Shown here piece by piece: positions 41,096 through 52,713 of a DNA stretch of 64,000 bases (position 1 is the first letter of the stretch; each line of letters opens with the position of its first letter). This stretch comes from JALNXF01 sp964555845 (GTDB lineage: Bacteria > Patescibacteriota > Gracilibacteria > BD1-5 > UBA2023), in contig CAZKUA010000001.1 of the NCBI GenBank assembly GCA_964555845.1, forward strand, positions 121,248-185,247, given 5' to 3'. A program made the position numbers and the translations under genes. The notes beneath the pieces are model-generated. The model ran no database searches and had not been told where the DNA came from. It saw only the letters and a list, made by a program, of their open reading frames with translations.

Positions 41096-41279
41096 AAATT
41101 ATAAAATTAAATAATAAAATAAGCTTGAGAATTCTAATATATATAATTTTTAAGTCAATAGCCCAGCGTGAATTAATTATAAATTTTGTGAATAAAGAGT
41201 GAATAAATTTTTGTTTTGATTTTTAGCTTTTTTTGAATAAACTAATATGACATTTTAAAAAAAATAATCCCAAATTACA

Positions 41280-43220
41280 ATGGAATTTAATCTTGTATCA
41301 AACTACAAAACCACAAAGGACCAAAAAAAAACTATAGATAAAATAGAAAAATCACTAGAGGCCTGAAATAAATATCAGACAATTTTGTGAGTGACAGGAT
41401 CTGGAAAGACTTTTATGATGGCAAATATTATTGCAGATCTCGGAAAACCCACTTTAGTTATCGCTCACAATAAAACTCTTGCGGCTCAATTAGCTCAGGA
41501 ATTCAAAGAATTTTTTCCAGAAAATGCCGTAAATTATTTCGTGTCTTATTATGATTATTATCAGCCGGAAGCTTATGTGACAAAGACTGATACTTATATC
41601 GAAAAAGAAGCCACAATAAATGAAGAAATAAATCGTCTCCGTCACTCCGCTACTGAAAGTCTACTCACCCGTAAAGATGTAATAATTGTGGCATCAGTTA
41701 GCTGTATTTACAGTATTTGAGAAGTGGAGGAATATTTAGAACAGGTTATTGATTTTGAAGTTTGAAAAAGATATAGTTTTGAGAAAATAATAAGTGATTT
41801 AGTTAAGTTACAATTTAAGCGTGCAACATCTGATTTTAAACAAGGAACTTTTCATATTTTATGAGATATTGTAGAAATTTTTCCATCTAGTGCTGAGACA
41901 GTTTGGACTCTTGATTTTTTCGGAGATGAACTCGAAAAAATTACCAGAAGAAATTCACTCTCAAACGAAATATATGAATACAAAAATAAAATATCAATTT
42001 TCCCCGCAAAACACACTGTAACAACTTTTGGCAAAATAGAATCAATTGTGCCACTAATTAGACAAGAATTAAAGGAAAGATTAGAAGTTTATGAGAAAAA
42101 TAATGAACTTGTAAAAGCTGAAAGATTAAAAACAAAGGTGGAATATGATATAGAGATGATGCTAGAAACCGGATATGTAAATGGAATTGAAAATTATAGT
42201 ATGTATTTATCAGGCAGAAAACCAGGTGAAGCTCCATCAACTTTAATGGATTTTTTTGGGAATGACTTTATCACTTTTATAGATGAATCTCATATGACAA
42301 TCCCCCAAATTGGCGGAATGTATGCCGGAGATAGAGCCAGAAAAGAAAATTTAATACAAAATTGATTTCGCCTTCTTTCAGCTTTTGAAAATAGACCGCT
42401 TCGCTTTGAAGAATTTGAGAAAAAAATATGACAAACTGTATTTATTTCAGCAACTCCAGGTGATTACGAAACAGAAAAATCAGGCGTTATTGCCGAGCAA
42501 ATTATAAGACCAACTGGGCTTTTGGATCCGCTAATTGAGATTGAAGATATGCAATTTATGGTGGATGATTTAATGAGAAATATTAGAGAAATAAAAGCAA
42601 GAAATGAAAGAGTTTTAATAACTACGATAACTAAAAGATCATCTGAAGAACTTGCCTCATATTTGGCTTCTTCTTGAGTAAAAGTCGCCTATCTTCACTC
42701 AGAAATTGAAACAATTGATAGACTTGAAATTCTAAGAAATCTAAGAACTTGAAAAATTGATGTTTTGGTTTGAGTAAATCTACTCAGGGAAGGACTTGAT
42801 CTGCCAGAAGTTTCGTTTATTTGAATAATTGATGCCGAAAAACAATGATTTTTGAGATCGACAAAATCTCTTCTCCAGATTATTTGAAGAGCTTCAAGAA
42901 ATGTAAATTGAAAAGTTACAATGTACTCTTACAAAAAAACTATTTCAAAAGCTATGCAAGAAGTGATAGATATAACTACCAAAAGAAGAAAAATTCAAGA
43001 AGAGCACAACAAAGCAAATAATATAACTCCAACTACAATTTTCTCAAAAATAAAAGAGCTCACAATGACCAAAAAAACGTCATATAAATTAGAAAAATGA
43101 GAAAACCTTAAATCAAAAATCAAGAAATTAGAACTCGAAATGGATGTCGCCTCAGCAAATCTCGATTTCGAAAAAGCCGCAGAACTAAGGGATATTTTGA
43201 TAGAATTAAAGAAGAAATAA
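41280..43220 (+). CDS. uvrB: Excinuclease ABC subunit B
   Basis: UvrB is the damage-verifying helicase-like subunit of nucleotide excision repair. The 646-residue product has motif I LGVTGSGKTF near residue 38, the beta-hairpin region YFVSYYDYYQPEAYVTKTDTYIEKE near 90, motif II FIDESHMTIPQI near 330, and VFISATPGDYE near 400. Motif VI QIIGRASRN lies near 535, and a C-terminal UvrC-binding UVR motif (LEMDVASANLDFEKAAELRD) ends the protein. One common DKEGFLRS position reads EKQGFLRS. UvrA and UvrC are outside this window. No LexA-type motif is visible upstream. Confidence 0.97.
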
Positions 43221-43225
43221 AAATA

Positions 43226-43288
43226 CTGTCATTCCCGCCCATTCTGTCATTCCCGCCCATTCTGTCATTCCCGCGAAGGCGGGAATCT
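43226..43288. repeat. Triple REP repeat downstream of uvrB
   Basis: Two identical 18-bp units CTGTCATTCCCGCCCATT in tandem, then a third that completes a hairpin CCCGC-gaag-GCGGG. A decayed partner (TTCCGGAC...GTCCGGAA-like, 43320-43357) follows. It resembles the widespread TGTCATTCCCGC REP family and may end uvrB transcription. Confidence 0.75.
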
Positions 43289-43370
43289 ACAATATATTAT
43301 ATTTAAAATACAAAGAAGATTCCGGACAAATTTTTTTCAAAAATTTTCCGGAATGACAATTTACTTTATT

Positions 43371-43838
43371 TTATTTCCCAATACTACAAACCTCTAAGTT
43401 ATTAAAAACTGAATAATTTGAGTAAATTAAAATTAAAAAACTTAGGACTTTGAGTTCTAGTCATCAAAATGGTAGAAAAGACAAAAATGAAGATAATCAT
43501 AAATAAGTAGCCAAAGATATACTACAAGCTGGGCATCATCCAGCCAAAACTCACAAAAATCATCCAACTCCTCAAATTCAGATTTTTTTACCAGAAAGAG
43601 AATTAAAAAAGCAGATTTTGTAAATAGATCCTCCAATAAAAAGTGGAAATAATATCACAATTGAAGTCTCTAAAAATATTTGAGTATAAAAATATATTGC
43701 CCCATAATTTCATCTAATTAGAGGGTAATTATTGAAATAATAAAACGAAAATCAAATAATAAAGATAGAAATTAAATAAATAAAAAGGCTGCACTTTTTC
43801 TTAAAAATTTTAGATATGTTTTCTAGAATTGTTTTCAT
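43371..43838 (-). CDS. Small membrane protein with GCPACS motif
   Basis: A 155-residue protein with about four hydrophobic helices. The third (IGIGGVGGFLGVLAGGCPACSISLATYLG) carries the Cys pair GCPAC inside or at the edge of the membrane. Twelve glycines are TGA, several in runs. A CPAC pair in a membrane helix is reminiscent of VKOR/DsbD-type redox proteins or heavy-metal transporters, but no firm family match was found. Confidence 0.6.
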
Positions 43839-43961
43839 AAAATATTAATTAAATCATTAATTTGATTATAGTCTTTTTTAGAATTTAAACAAAATATTTT
43901 ATAAAATTTGACATAAAATTAAATTTCAATAATATGTTAGCATATTTGCTAACTAAAATAT

Positions 43962-44222
43962 ATGTGAAATCTTAAAAAGATAATTTCTGAAATAGAAAAA
44001 AGAATTAAAAATATAGAATCTCATATACCAAAAATAGTAGATGCATGAGAAAAATTAATAAAAGAGAGAGTTATTTATTACAAAAAAGAAATGACTATAA
44101 AAATAAAAGAAACTAGAATTACCATTGATTCTTGTAATAAACATCAAGAAGTAATAGAACTAAAACAAAAATTAGATATTTTAGAAAAGGAGGTATTTTT
44201 AACTATTAGTAAATATGAATAA
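43962..44222 (+). CDS. Small coiled-coil protein upstream of XRE regulator
   Basis: An 86-residue, entirely helical protein (ISEIEKRIKNIESHIPKIVDA, then IELKQKLDILEKEVFLTIS) without a signal. Glycines at residues 2 and about 28 use TGA. The 3' end overlaps the next gene by 8 bp, which suggests coupled translation. No family recognised. A partner of the regulator is a fair guess only. Confidence 0.55.
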
Positions 44223-44751
44223 TCTATATAGATGAACAGATATTAACTGGATTTTGGCTTATTTAAGAAATAATGCTGGAGATTATATTAATCTAACAAA
44301 TAATTCTAAATTCGCTTGAGATTATTGAGAATTAGTATGTGAGTTTGAAGTCAAGGACTGAATAAAACTAGTAAAAGAAGATATAAATAAAAGAGAAGAT
44401 GATGTAAGTGAATATGACAAAATTATGTCCGAAAGAAATCTAGCTTGATATAGCTGGAATATATGAGATTGAGTATATCACTACAGAATTAATTCTAAAT
44501 ATCTTAAACTTATAAATATTACCTACATTTGAGATTACAAACAAAATATTGCAAATTTCTGTAGACTTAACCGTAAATATGCCTGACTTAGTCAAGAAAC
44601 ACTCGCGACCAAACTCTGAACCAAAAAGCCAAATATCTCAAAATATGAACATTGAATAAATATTCCAGATATTAGAAGATTAGTAAATTTTGTGACTTTA
44701 AAAGACATTTCTCAAGAGATAGAGATTGATTGAGGAAGAGTTAGGTTTTAG
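44215..44751 (+). CDS. XRE-type HTH transcriptional regulator
   Basis: A 178-residue protein. The N-terminal 110 residues form an unknown domain rich in Asn/Asp/Tyr (DINWILAYLRNNAGDYINL, GDGVYHYRINSKYLKL). The C-terminal part is a HTH_3 domain: FCRLNRKYAGLSQETLATKLGTKKPNISKYEHGINIPDIRRLVNF, with the recognition helix around TKKPNISKYE. Placement of the HTH at the C-terminus is less usual for XRE repressors. It overlaps the preceding small gene. Confidence 0.75.
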
Positions 44752-44756
44752 GGAAA

Positions 44757-47700
44757 TTAATTCTTTTCCCTTACCTTCTCATGCTTTCTTATTATAAAAT
44801 AAACCAAAAATAAAATTAAAAAACTCAAGCTAACTCAAGAAAGTGCGATTTTTTCGTCTCAGAGTTTTTGCTCGGGCTTTTCCTTATTAAAGAAAAAATT
44901 TAGACTAAATTCTTTTTTAATTTTTGTTTTGCTTGTAGATTTTCTTCCTCTTTTTTTGGGTAAAAGTTTCTCAACTTTTATTGCAAAACTCAATTGTCTC
45001 AGCTCATTATAATCTTTATCCAAAATTTTTAAAGTTAAATTATAATTTCCTGGAAAATAATGGAGACTTTTTGGATTAAATCATATAAATTCCTCTCAAT
45101 TTCAGAAATTCCAGACATAATTTAATTCGTCCTTTTTACTTCCAAAAAGGGAAAAATTAACACTGCAATATTTCTTAGTTTTACAAAATATACTACTATC
45201 CCCTATTATTTTATCTTTTGATTTTTTTCATTGAATTATTATCTTATAATCATCTAAATTTAACTTTTTTTCCGTTTTATTTTTCTCTTCTTTTACTAAA
45301 TTTAACTTATCTTTATTAAAATTTGCTTCATCTACTAAATATATTTCATCACTATATTTTACATAAGTTTTTAGTGTAAAATCCTCATAATTTACATTAT
45401 TTAGTTTTAAATCAAAATCTCAATTTCCATCTGATTTTGTAAAATATTTTAAAATACTTAAGTCATTAATATCTCAATTGAAAACTAATAAATTATTAAT
45501 TCCTCCCATTTTTAAGGGGAGGTCAGGTGGGGTAACAGAAACTCAAGATGAAGTCTTTTCTTCCCCCTCTCCCGTTGGAAGAGGGCCGGAGTGAGGATAA
45601 ACCTCAAAATAAACATCTAAATTTGGTAAAATATTTCCAGAAATTATAATCTCTCAATTTTTGCTTTTTTTGGCTGAAATTTTTAAAGATTTTTTTAAAA
45701 ATTTCTCCATTTTTTTCTTGAAAAGCTCTTTATCTTCGATTTTTAAAATTTCATCTAATTGCTCTTCCAGATTTTTATCTTTTTCTACTTCCATTTTATC
45801 GATTAAATCAAGTTTATCTTCTTTCATTTCTTTATCTAAAATTTTTACATATTCTTTATCTGCCCACATTCAGACTTTATTTTTCTTAGCTTCCAGTCAG
45901 GCTTTTTCAAAATCTTTTAAATATTTAAAATTAAATCTTAAATAAGGCCTAGCATATCACATCGAGATTAAAGTTCTATTAAACATGACTCCATCAAGCC
46001 GAATATAAGCCAAAATTCTTCAATATTTATCATACATCTCACTATCAAATTCCAGTTTTACCTCTTTTCAAATAAGCATTTTTTTACTAAAAATAGAGGC
46101 TTCTAAAGCATAAAATTCGACTTTTTTATATGGATGAACTGACTCGGGAGTATCTACTCCGATTAATCTAATTTTTTCTCTCTTTCAATTAATCAATACT
46201 GCAATAGTATCTCCATCAATTACCTCAGTTACTTTTATTTTTTCATCTATTTCAAGTTTTTTATCTTTTGTAATTATATACCCGTCTGGCACATTATAAT
46301 CCCAAGAAATCGAATCCAAAACTTCCCCATTACAACTAAAATTTACACTATCTTTGTCGTTATTTAGAGATAAATTTGAGTCTGTTTTATAGAATTTTTT
46401 AGTCTTTTTTTGACTTATAGATTCATTCTTAAATTTATAAGCCTTACTTGATCATTTTCAGATATTATCATCAAGCTGACAACCAGCGAGTTTTATGCTA
46501 AAATCCGACAAATTCTCCAGCTCAATCCACTCAAAATCATCACTTCAATAAGGATTTGGATTAATTTTACTAATTTTTATTTTAGAAATATTTAAGTCTA
46601 AAATTACTTTTTCTTCAATTTTCTCTTCTATAATTTCATCAATTTTCTCATCTCAGACTACAAAAACATTAAAATAATCTTCACTTGTACCTCAAGAATT
46701 ATCTTTAATTTTAAGCACAATTTTATAATCTCATTTTTTATAAATCAGTCAAGTTGGGTTTTCTTTATCCGAATTTTGTCAATTTCAAAAATCCCATAAA
46801 TAAACTAATTTATCACCCATAGAATGCTTGGCTGTAAAATTAATATTACATTCGTCTGTATGACAATACACATTATTTCACGATTGCTTTTTAGTTTTTC
46901 AGATAGTTCATTGTAAAGTAATCAAAGCTTTTAGCGAAGTTATTGAAATTTGACTAATCTGAGAAGAAACTTGAGTTCATCCAGCCTGATAAAGATTTGA
47001 GATATTTATGGAAGTTTCTTTATAATTAGCACTATTTCACTTATCAATTATTCTGAATAATATAGTATAATTTCCAGATAAAAAATGAACATAACTCGGA
47101 TTACAATCATTTTCTTCGCCTGTATTAAAGCCGAAATCCCACAAACAAGTAAAACTACTCTCATTTCAACTAAAACTGTTTTCTCCAGTAAAATTAACCG
47201 AGCAATCTGAGCTACTACAAGTTAAGCTAGAAGAAAGTCCGCTTTGTACCGTAATTACAGGATTAGGGACTTCGAGAAGCTCATAAACATTTGAAATATG
47301 TATAGTTTTTTCTCTAAAATTAGCCGAATTTGTCTTATCAATTATCCTAAACCTAACATCAAAAATTCCACTTCCAAAAATTACAGTCGTAGGATTACAA
47401 TCAGACTCTTCACCTGTAATAAATCAAAAATCTGTCTCACACCTATAATCACTTTCGCTAAAACTTCCAGAAAAAGAATTTTCTAAATTAAAATTAATCT
47501 TACATTCATCTTCTGTTTTATCACATTTATAGCTATTTTCTCAATTTTCCAAAATATAGCTCGGACTCTGAAAATCTACAACTATTTCTGGAATTTCTGC
47601 TAAAATAATATTATCAACTACAATCTCTCAAGAATTATCATTATTTTCTGGAACTATTTCTCAAGAATTAGCCAAAACCTCAGAAGTCATATTAAAAATA

Positions 47701-48644
47701 TTGTCTTCAATGTAATTTCAAAAAGAAGTGGTTAAGCTCAAAGAAGTTATTTCATTTCAAAATAAATCAGTAATTCAAATTCAAGACAAACTCTTAAGAC
47801 GCAAATCACTTGTGGTAGTATTATCTATAACCAAATTAAGCTTTAAATTATCTTGCTCGACCAAATTTAGTCCTAAAATATTTCATGATAAATAAAAACC
47901 TGATACAATTCAAGTTAGCGTATTTATCTTAAAAGTCGCAAGTCAACCAGTATTTGAATAAATTTTGATTTTTGATAGATCAAGAGATCCTGTGAGAGCT
48001 TTATCATATTCAAGCTCTAGAGTATCTATTTTTCAGTTAGAATTTTTATCAAAATAATAGAGTTTTTGATCAAGCGGGATTGAGTTTGGATCTTCTACAC
48101 TTCAAGTTGAGACTATTTCTCAAGTTCAATCATTAGTATCTGGTGGAATTTCAGGAGGAGCTTCTGGAGGAATTTCTAAAACCTCCAAAGTTCTATTAAA
48201 AATATTAGCGGGGTTATAGCTATTAAATGAGGTTGTTAAGCTTAACTTTGTCATTTCAACTCCTGATAAGTCAGTAATTCCTATTCAAAGCAGACTTTTT
48301 AATCTTAAATCACTTGTTGTAGTATCGTTTATAATTAAATCAAGCTTTGAATTATCTTGTTCAATAAGTGATAAATCAAGTAAATTTCAAGACAAAGTAT
48401 ATCAAGAAAAATAGCCCGTTTCCGAGTTAATTTTGAAACTGGCTAATCATCAAGTATTTGAGTATAATTGAAGTTTTGAAAAATCTAAAGTACCTGTAAT
48501 TTGAGAGTCAAATTCTAGTCTAATTCTATCTACTTTTTGGTTTTTATTGTCATCATAATAATAGAGGTTTGTGGCCTCGAGTCCCCGAGAAAAATCAATT
48601 TTAAAAAAGAGAAAAACAAAAAGAAAAAAGAAAACTTTTTTCAT
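44757..48644 (-). CDS. Giant surface protein with PKD, lamin-tail and thermonuclease domains
   Basis: A 1295-residue exported protein. After the signal peptide come two similar modules (NLYYYDDNKNQKVDRIRLEFD and KLYYFDKNSNGKIDTLELEYD), then four PKD-like domains (CLWDFGFNTGEEND, YLWDFGNGQNSDKENP and relatives). A lamin-tail domain near residue 600 (ISKINPNPYGSDDFEWIELEN) precedes a staphylococcal-nuclease domain near 730-860. That domain reads VTEVIDGDTIAVLING, IRLIGVDTPESVHP and YGRILAYIRLDGVMFNRTLI, with conserved Asp, Arg and Glu positions. A Lys/Glu linker, one more PKD domain and a C-terminal TM follow (IALSGVSLSFLILFLVYFII). It probably degrades DNA or RNA outside the cell. Two repeats are inserted near residue 1050. 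Confidence 0.85.
45500..45600. repeat. Two palindromic repeats inserted in frame in the surface nuclease gene
   Basis: One, near 45502-45540, is of the CATTTTTAAGGGGAGGTCAG type. The other, near 45560-45596, is of the CTCTCCCGTTGGAAGAGGGC type. On the coding strand they read PHSGPLPTGEGEE and VTPPDLPLKMGG, joined by a short KTSSGVS. Both are typical intergenic repeat sequences. Confidence 0.75.
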
Positions 48645-48750
48645 TTTTAATTAGTTAAGATTAAATTAATATCTAAAACTAAACTCAATTTAATTATAAA
48701 TAATTTATTTTAATTTCAAGTCTTTTTTTGAAAATTCACATAATGTTCGT

Positions 48751-49581
48751 TTAACTTCACTTTAAATTATTCGGTAATTTTTTAGTGATATCAAGACTTA
48801 AAAGTGATTTCATTTGTGTTATCGCGACTTTATTTAAAGTTTTTAGTCTTTCAGCTTGTTTCATTCACATTTTGATAAATTCAGCATTCATGCTTTCTAT
48901 ATTTGCCAAGATTATAAGTTGTTCAATAGTTGCTTCATCTCTAATATTTCATTTTTTTCATGAATTTTCTATTCTCCATTCTCTTGCCGTCATACCAAAT
49001 AAAGCCTTATTTAAAATATCAGCTTCATCAGCATAAACAAAGTTTATATCCTGAACTGAAAGTTCTTTTGGAATGAGATTTTCTTTTATAGCATCAGTAT
49101 GGATTTTATAATTTATTTTTGTTAAAAATCTTTTTGCACTCCAATCAAGGGTTTTTAATTCTTCTTGTTTTAATCTTTGAAATTCTTTGATAAGATACAG
49201 TTCAAATTCACTTGAAACCCAACTTGCAAATTTTATAGCAATATCTTTATGAGCAAAAGTTCCTCAATTATTTCAAGATTTAGAAATAATTCAAATAGCA
49301 TTTGTTTTATCTATCCATTTTTGAGGAGACATAGTAAAAGCATTTCATCATGCTTCACTCTTAAAGGGGTCGAATTCGACCCCTTTGAAATCTGGATTAT
49401 TTATAATTTCCCAAAGACCTATAAATTCAATAGTATTCTTAGTTCTTAGCCAATTTTTGATAACATCTTTTGGTTCATCTGGGTTTTTATATCTTGCAAT
49501 ATCAGTAAGACTGATAAAATCATCATCATTGAATTTTATAAATTTTATTGGAGTTCATAGGACTTGAAGTTGTGATTTCAT
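48751..49581 (-). CDS. KilA-N domain protein
   Basis: A 276-residue protein. The N-terminal KilA-N domain (FNDDDFISLTDIARYKNPDEPKDVIKNWLRTKNTIEFIGLWEI) is followed by GGTFAHKDIAIKFASWVSSEFELYLIKEFQRLK, the family core. The C-terminal half has helices, including MTAREWRIENSGKKGNIRDEATIEQLIILANIES as in DUF-type KilA-N tails. KilA-N proteins bind DNA and are frequent in phages and defence loci. It starts 17 bp after the lexA stop, so they form a lexA-kilA-N operon under a putative SOS operator. Confidence 0.85.
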
Positions 49582-49598
49582 AAATTGACGAGATAGAT

Positions 49599-50234
49599 TT
49601 AAAAATTGAAAACATCTACAACTTTACCGTTAATTTCGATTGAATCATCTGAGCTAATAACTATTGGATGATGAATTTCATCTGTTGATTCTGGGATTAG
49701 ATAAACTTGCTGTCATTCTTTTTTGATTTTTTTCACTGTGGCGCAAGAGTTAACTACGCATACATAAGCTGAAGCTGGGTCATTATTCCAATTGATAGAT
49801 TTATCTACAAGAATAAAAGATCCGTCTTCTATATTTTTTCAATTTACTTTAAATTTATTCATAGAAGTTCCCTCAACCTTAACACAGAAATATTTTTTTA
49901 AATCTCATTTAACTAAATTCTTTGAAATATGAAGATATCCAGCATCAACTTCCTCGGCATAATTAAGAGGACGTCAAGCATTTACAACTCCAAAAATAGG
50001 AATTGGAATAGCTATTTGAGATGCTACAATTCTATCTCAAAGCTTAATTCATCTATATCATCCTGCTCTTCTAATATATCATTTCTCATCAAGATATTCT
50101 AGAAATTGAGCTACACTTCTTTTGTTTTGGATTCACAAAATATTTTGGATTTCCTCCAAAGTTGGACTTTCTCAGTGTTTTAAAATATAATCTTTTATTA
50201 CATCAAAAACCTTTTGTTGCTTAGTTGTTAACAT
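49599..50234 (-). CDS. lexA: LexA-family repressor (S24 autopeptidase)
   Basis: A 211-residue repressor with the N-terminal winged helix (MLTTKQQKVFDVIKDYILKH, SPTLEEIQNILGIQNKRSVAQFLEYLDEKGYIRR). The self-cleavage site NAGRP has Ala84-Gly85, the catalytic Ser lies in GTSMN (about Ser122) and the general base Lys in CATVKKI (about Lys166). On DNA damage RecA-ssDNA triggers self-cleavage and derepression. The extra loop NGKNIEDGS is slightly longer than in E. coli. A palindromic operator-like site sits 25 bp before the start, as expected for autoregulation. Confidence 0.92.
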
Positions 50235-50240
50235 AAAAAT

Positions 50241-50275
50241 ACTAGGTTAATAATTAAATATACACCTAGTATATA
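50241..50275 (-). promoter_or_regulatory. Candidate LexA operator upstream of lexA
   Basis: On the minus strand the site reads TATACTAGGTGTATA (50259-50273 forward equivalent TATAC-ACCTA-GTATA). An extra half-site CCTAGT in reverse orientation lies at 50241-50247, just before the start codon. The first site matches the one upstream of the dinD-like remnant at 9947-9961. Position relative to the start is fitting for autoregulation. Confidence 0.55.
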
Positions 50276-50325
50276 AGAAAGTATGTAAAAAGCAAATTTA
50301 TTTTTTAAAAAAATGAATATTGGCT

Positions 50326-52713
50326 TTATTTAGCTACTCTATCTAAATTGAATTGGTTGATATAGTTAAGTAAAAGTGGAGGTGGATTTTTGAAAACACG
50401 AGATGAATAATTGATTATAACTCCAGTAGTAATAGCACTATAACCTGTAGAAGCCCTTATATAAGTTCTATTTTTTACTAAATCTCAACTATCTCAATAA
50501 AAACTTCCATCTACAACTAATTGTTTTGAGATTTTAAATCCATCAGATTTAATTTCTCAATTTAAAGCCATAAATACTCAAGAAATCTCTGAAACATCTT
50601 TAGATATTATAATATTTCAATTCTTTACTATAAACGCCCAACTTGAGGTATTTCCTACATATTTAATATCTTTATTAATTATCAAATCTCAATTTTCAAT
50701 TACTATAGTTTTCTTTCAAGATAAATTTAAAGTTCAATTTATACTCATTTCTTGTTTACTAATTCTTATATCACTATTATCTCATAATTTATCTAAATTA
50801 TCAAAGCTAGATATACTAGAAATATTATTAGTAAAATTAGAAACAAAAGGTTTTATTGATAAAGAATTAATACTTTCTTTAGTCCCAGAACTACTTAAAT
50901 TAATTTTATCTTGTATATTTTCGTCTGTTATATTTGTTGTAAGACTTGATAGTGGCACAAAATTAGCGGTATCGTTAACAGAAGCCACAGTGAAATTTCA
51001 TTTTTTTAAATTTGAGATAAATTCTCAGCTATTAATAAATCATAGATCATATCAAACAGGACTAAATATATAAGCATTTCATCCTGAAGTATTGGAAACA
51101 GCTGATTTTGAAACTCTAATTGGTAAATTTTCTTCTAAATATCAAATACTTACATAAAAAGTATTGCTAGGTGATAAAGAAGGAATAGGTGGAGTATTCG
51201 TACTAGAATAAACTGAACTTATATTTTTTCATTTAAATCAATATCCATATAGTCTATCTCAGTCAAAAAGTGTTACAGTATTTTGAAAATCAGTTCTATT
51301 ATAGACTATATCAATTAAATTACCACTTCCATCATAAACATCATGATCTTTGAAAAAAACCGTTCCAACTCAAATACTTGGCATAATATAGCCCTCATCA
51401 TTTCCACTCAAAATATTATCTGAATTATTTACCATTTTTACAGGCAATCACCCAAGATATATATTATTTCATCATCAATCAAATTTAATTACATCATCAC
51501 GAGAGAATAAATTAACTCAATCTCAAACTATAATTTTATAAGAAGATAGAGAAATTGGTGAAAATAAGCCAGGATTAGTTTTAGTCATAATAATTCTTCA
51601 TGGAGAAGATGTCCCGGGATTTGTATTTGTATATTGACAACTTTGACACCAAGATACAGGCGTATCACATTGTTCATATTGCCCTGAAGCATTCGGTCTT
51701 TCTATTACTCAATCTCAACAAAATGAATTTATTCAAGGATTTGTTGTAACTCATCATCCTGGTCATCCTCATCATCAACCGGTTGTACAAGTAGCACTAC
51801 ATCAATCTCAAGATACATTATTTCAATCATCACATTGCTCTCAAGCATTTATTATTCAATCTCAACAAAATGATCATCCTCATCATCCTGGATTTAGAGG
51901 TTGACAACTTGCGTTACAACCTAAAGCCCCCCATCAAGTGTGAGATGCGTCATTAAAATCACAAGATTCTCAAGCATTTATTATTCAATCTCAACAAAAT
52001 GATCATCCTCATCCAGGTCAATTTACAGGCTGACAACTTGCGTTACATCATCAGGCTCCCCATCAAGTGTGAGATGCGTCATTAAAATCACAAGATTCTC
52101 AATTTGTAATTGCTCAATCTCAACAATAATCTACATATAAATTAAAACATTCATTTCAGTGTTGTATTGGAGCTGACCAAATTCTATTAGTCTGATTTGG
52201 TATTAATTCTTGAGGAAAAAAAGATAATCAATTAGGTCTGTAATAAAAATAACCAATTGGAGTATTTCAGACTCAAAATCAAGTTTCTCTTTTAAATCAT
52301 ATATTATATACGAATTGTCATACTGGTATATTTCTGTTCGGATTTGAAGATATATCTACTGTACAAGTATTATTAGCAAAAGCTATAACCCATACTAAAT
52401 TACCTGGGCTTATACTACTTACTCTAAACCAATTTGCTGAATTACTACAATTTGGAGCAAGTATGTTATTATTTGACCAAACATTTACCGAAGAATTTGC
52501 ATTAAGTATAAAGCTTAATCCAGTAGTTCTAAATAAGTCTCTCACAGAAATATCTAGTGAATTTTGTCAAACTGGAACATAAACTCTGGTGTTTACATTT
52601 GCCTCTGGACAGCTCCCTTCTTGAGATCAAATAGAACTTACATTTATAGCGTAGCTTTGATATGCAAAACTTATTAATAATAATGTAATAAATATTTTAA
52701 TTTTATTCATCAT
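50326..52713 (-). CDS. Secreted protein with tandem Cys-rich repeats
   Basis: A 795-residue exported protein with signal peptide (IKIFITLLLISFAYQSYA). An N-terminal beta domain with conserved Cys pairs follows. Residues about 170-300 are repeats of FCGDGIINAGESCDFNDASH plus TGWGA.GCNASCQP, of the myxobacterial Cys-rich (DUF4215-like) kind. A glycine-rich segment follows with several TGA runs. The C-terminal half is a beta-rich part with repeated phrases INKDIKYVGNTSSWAFIVKNGN, like a beta-helix. It is probably a surface adhesin. Two tandem Met codons start it, and its start overlaps the preceding short gene by 11 bp. Confidence 0.75.
51800..52130 (-). repeat. Tandem DNA repeats coding for Cys-rich units
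   Basis: Near-identical blocks of about 120 bp are visible at 51930-52050 and 52050-52130, with a more divergent unit at 51800-51870. Identity extends to silent positions, suggesting recent duplication or conversion. Such arrays are prone to copy-number change. Confidence 0.65.

Noticed and set aside
43226..43288. CRISPR array
   Set aside because: Only three short units without spacers of regular length and no cas genes; it is a REP cluster.
44170..44217. Strong Shine-Dalgarno AAGGAGGT ahead of the XRE gene
   Set aside because: It is about 22 bp before the ATG, too far, and is explained by the Glu-Lys-Glu-Val codons of the upstream gene.
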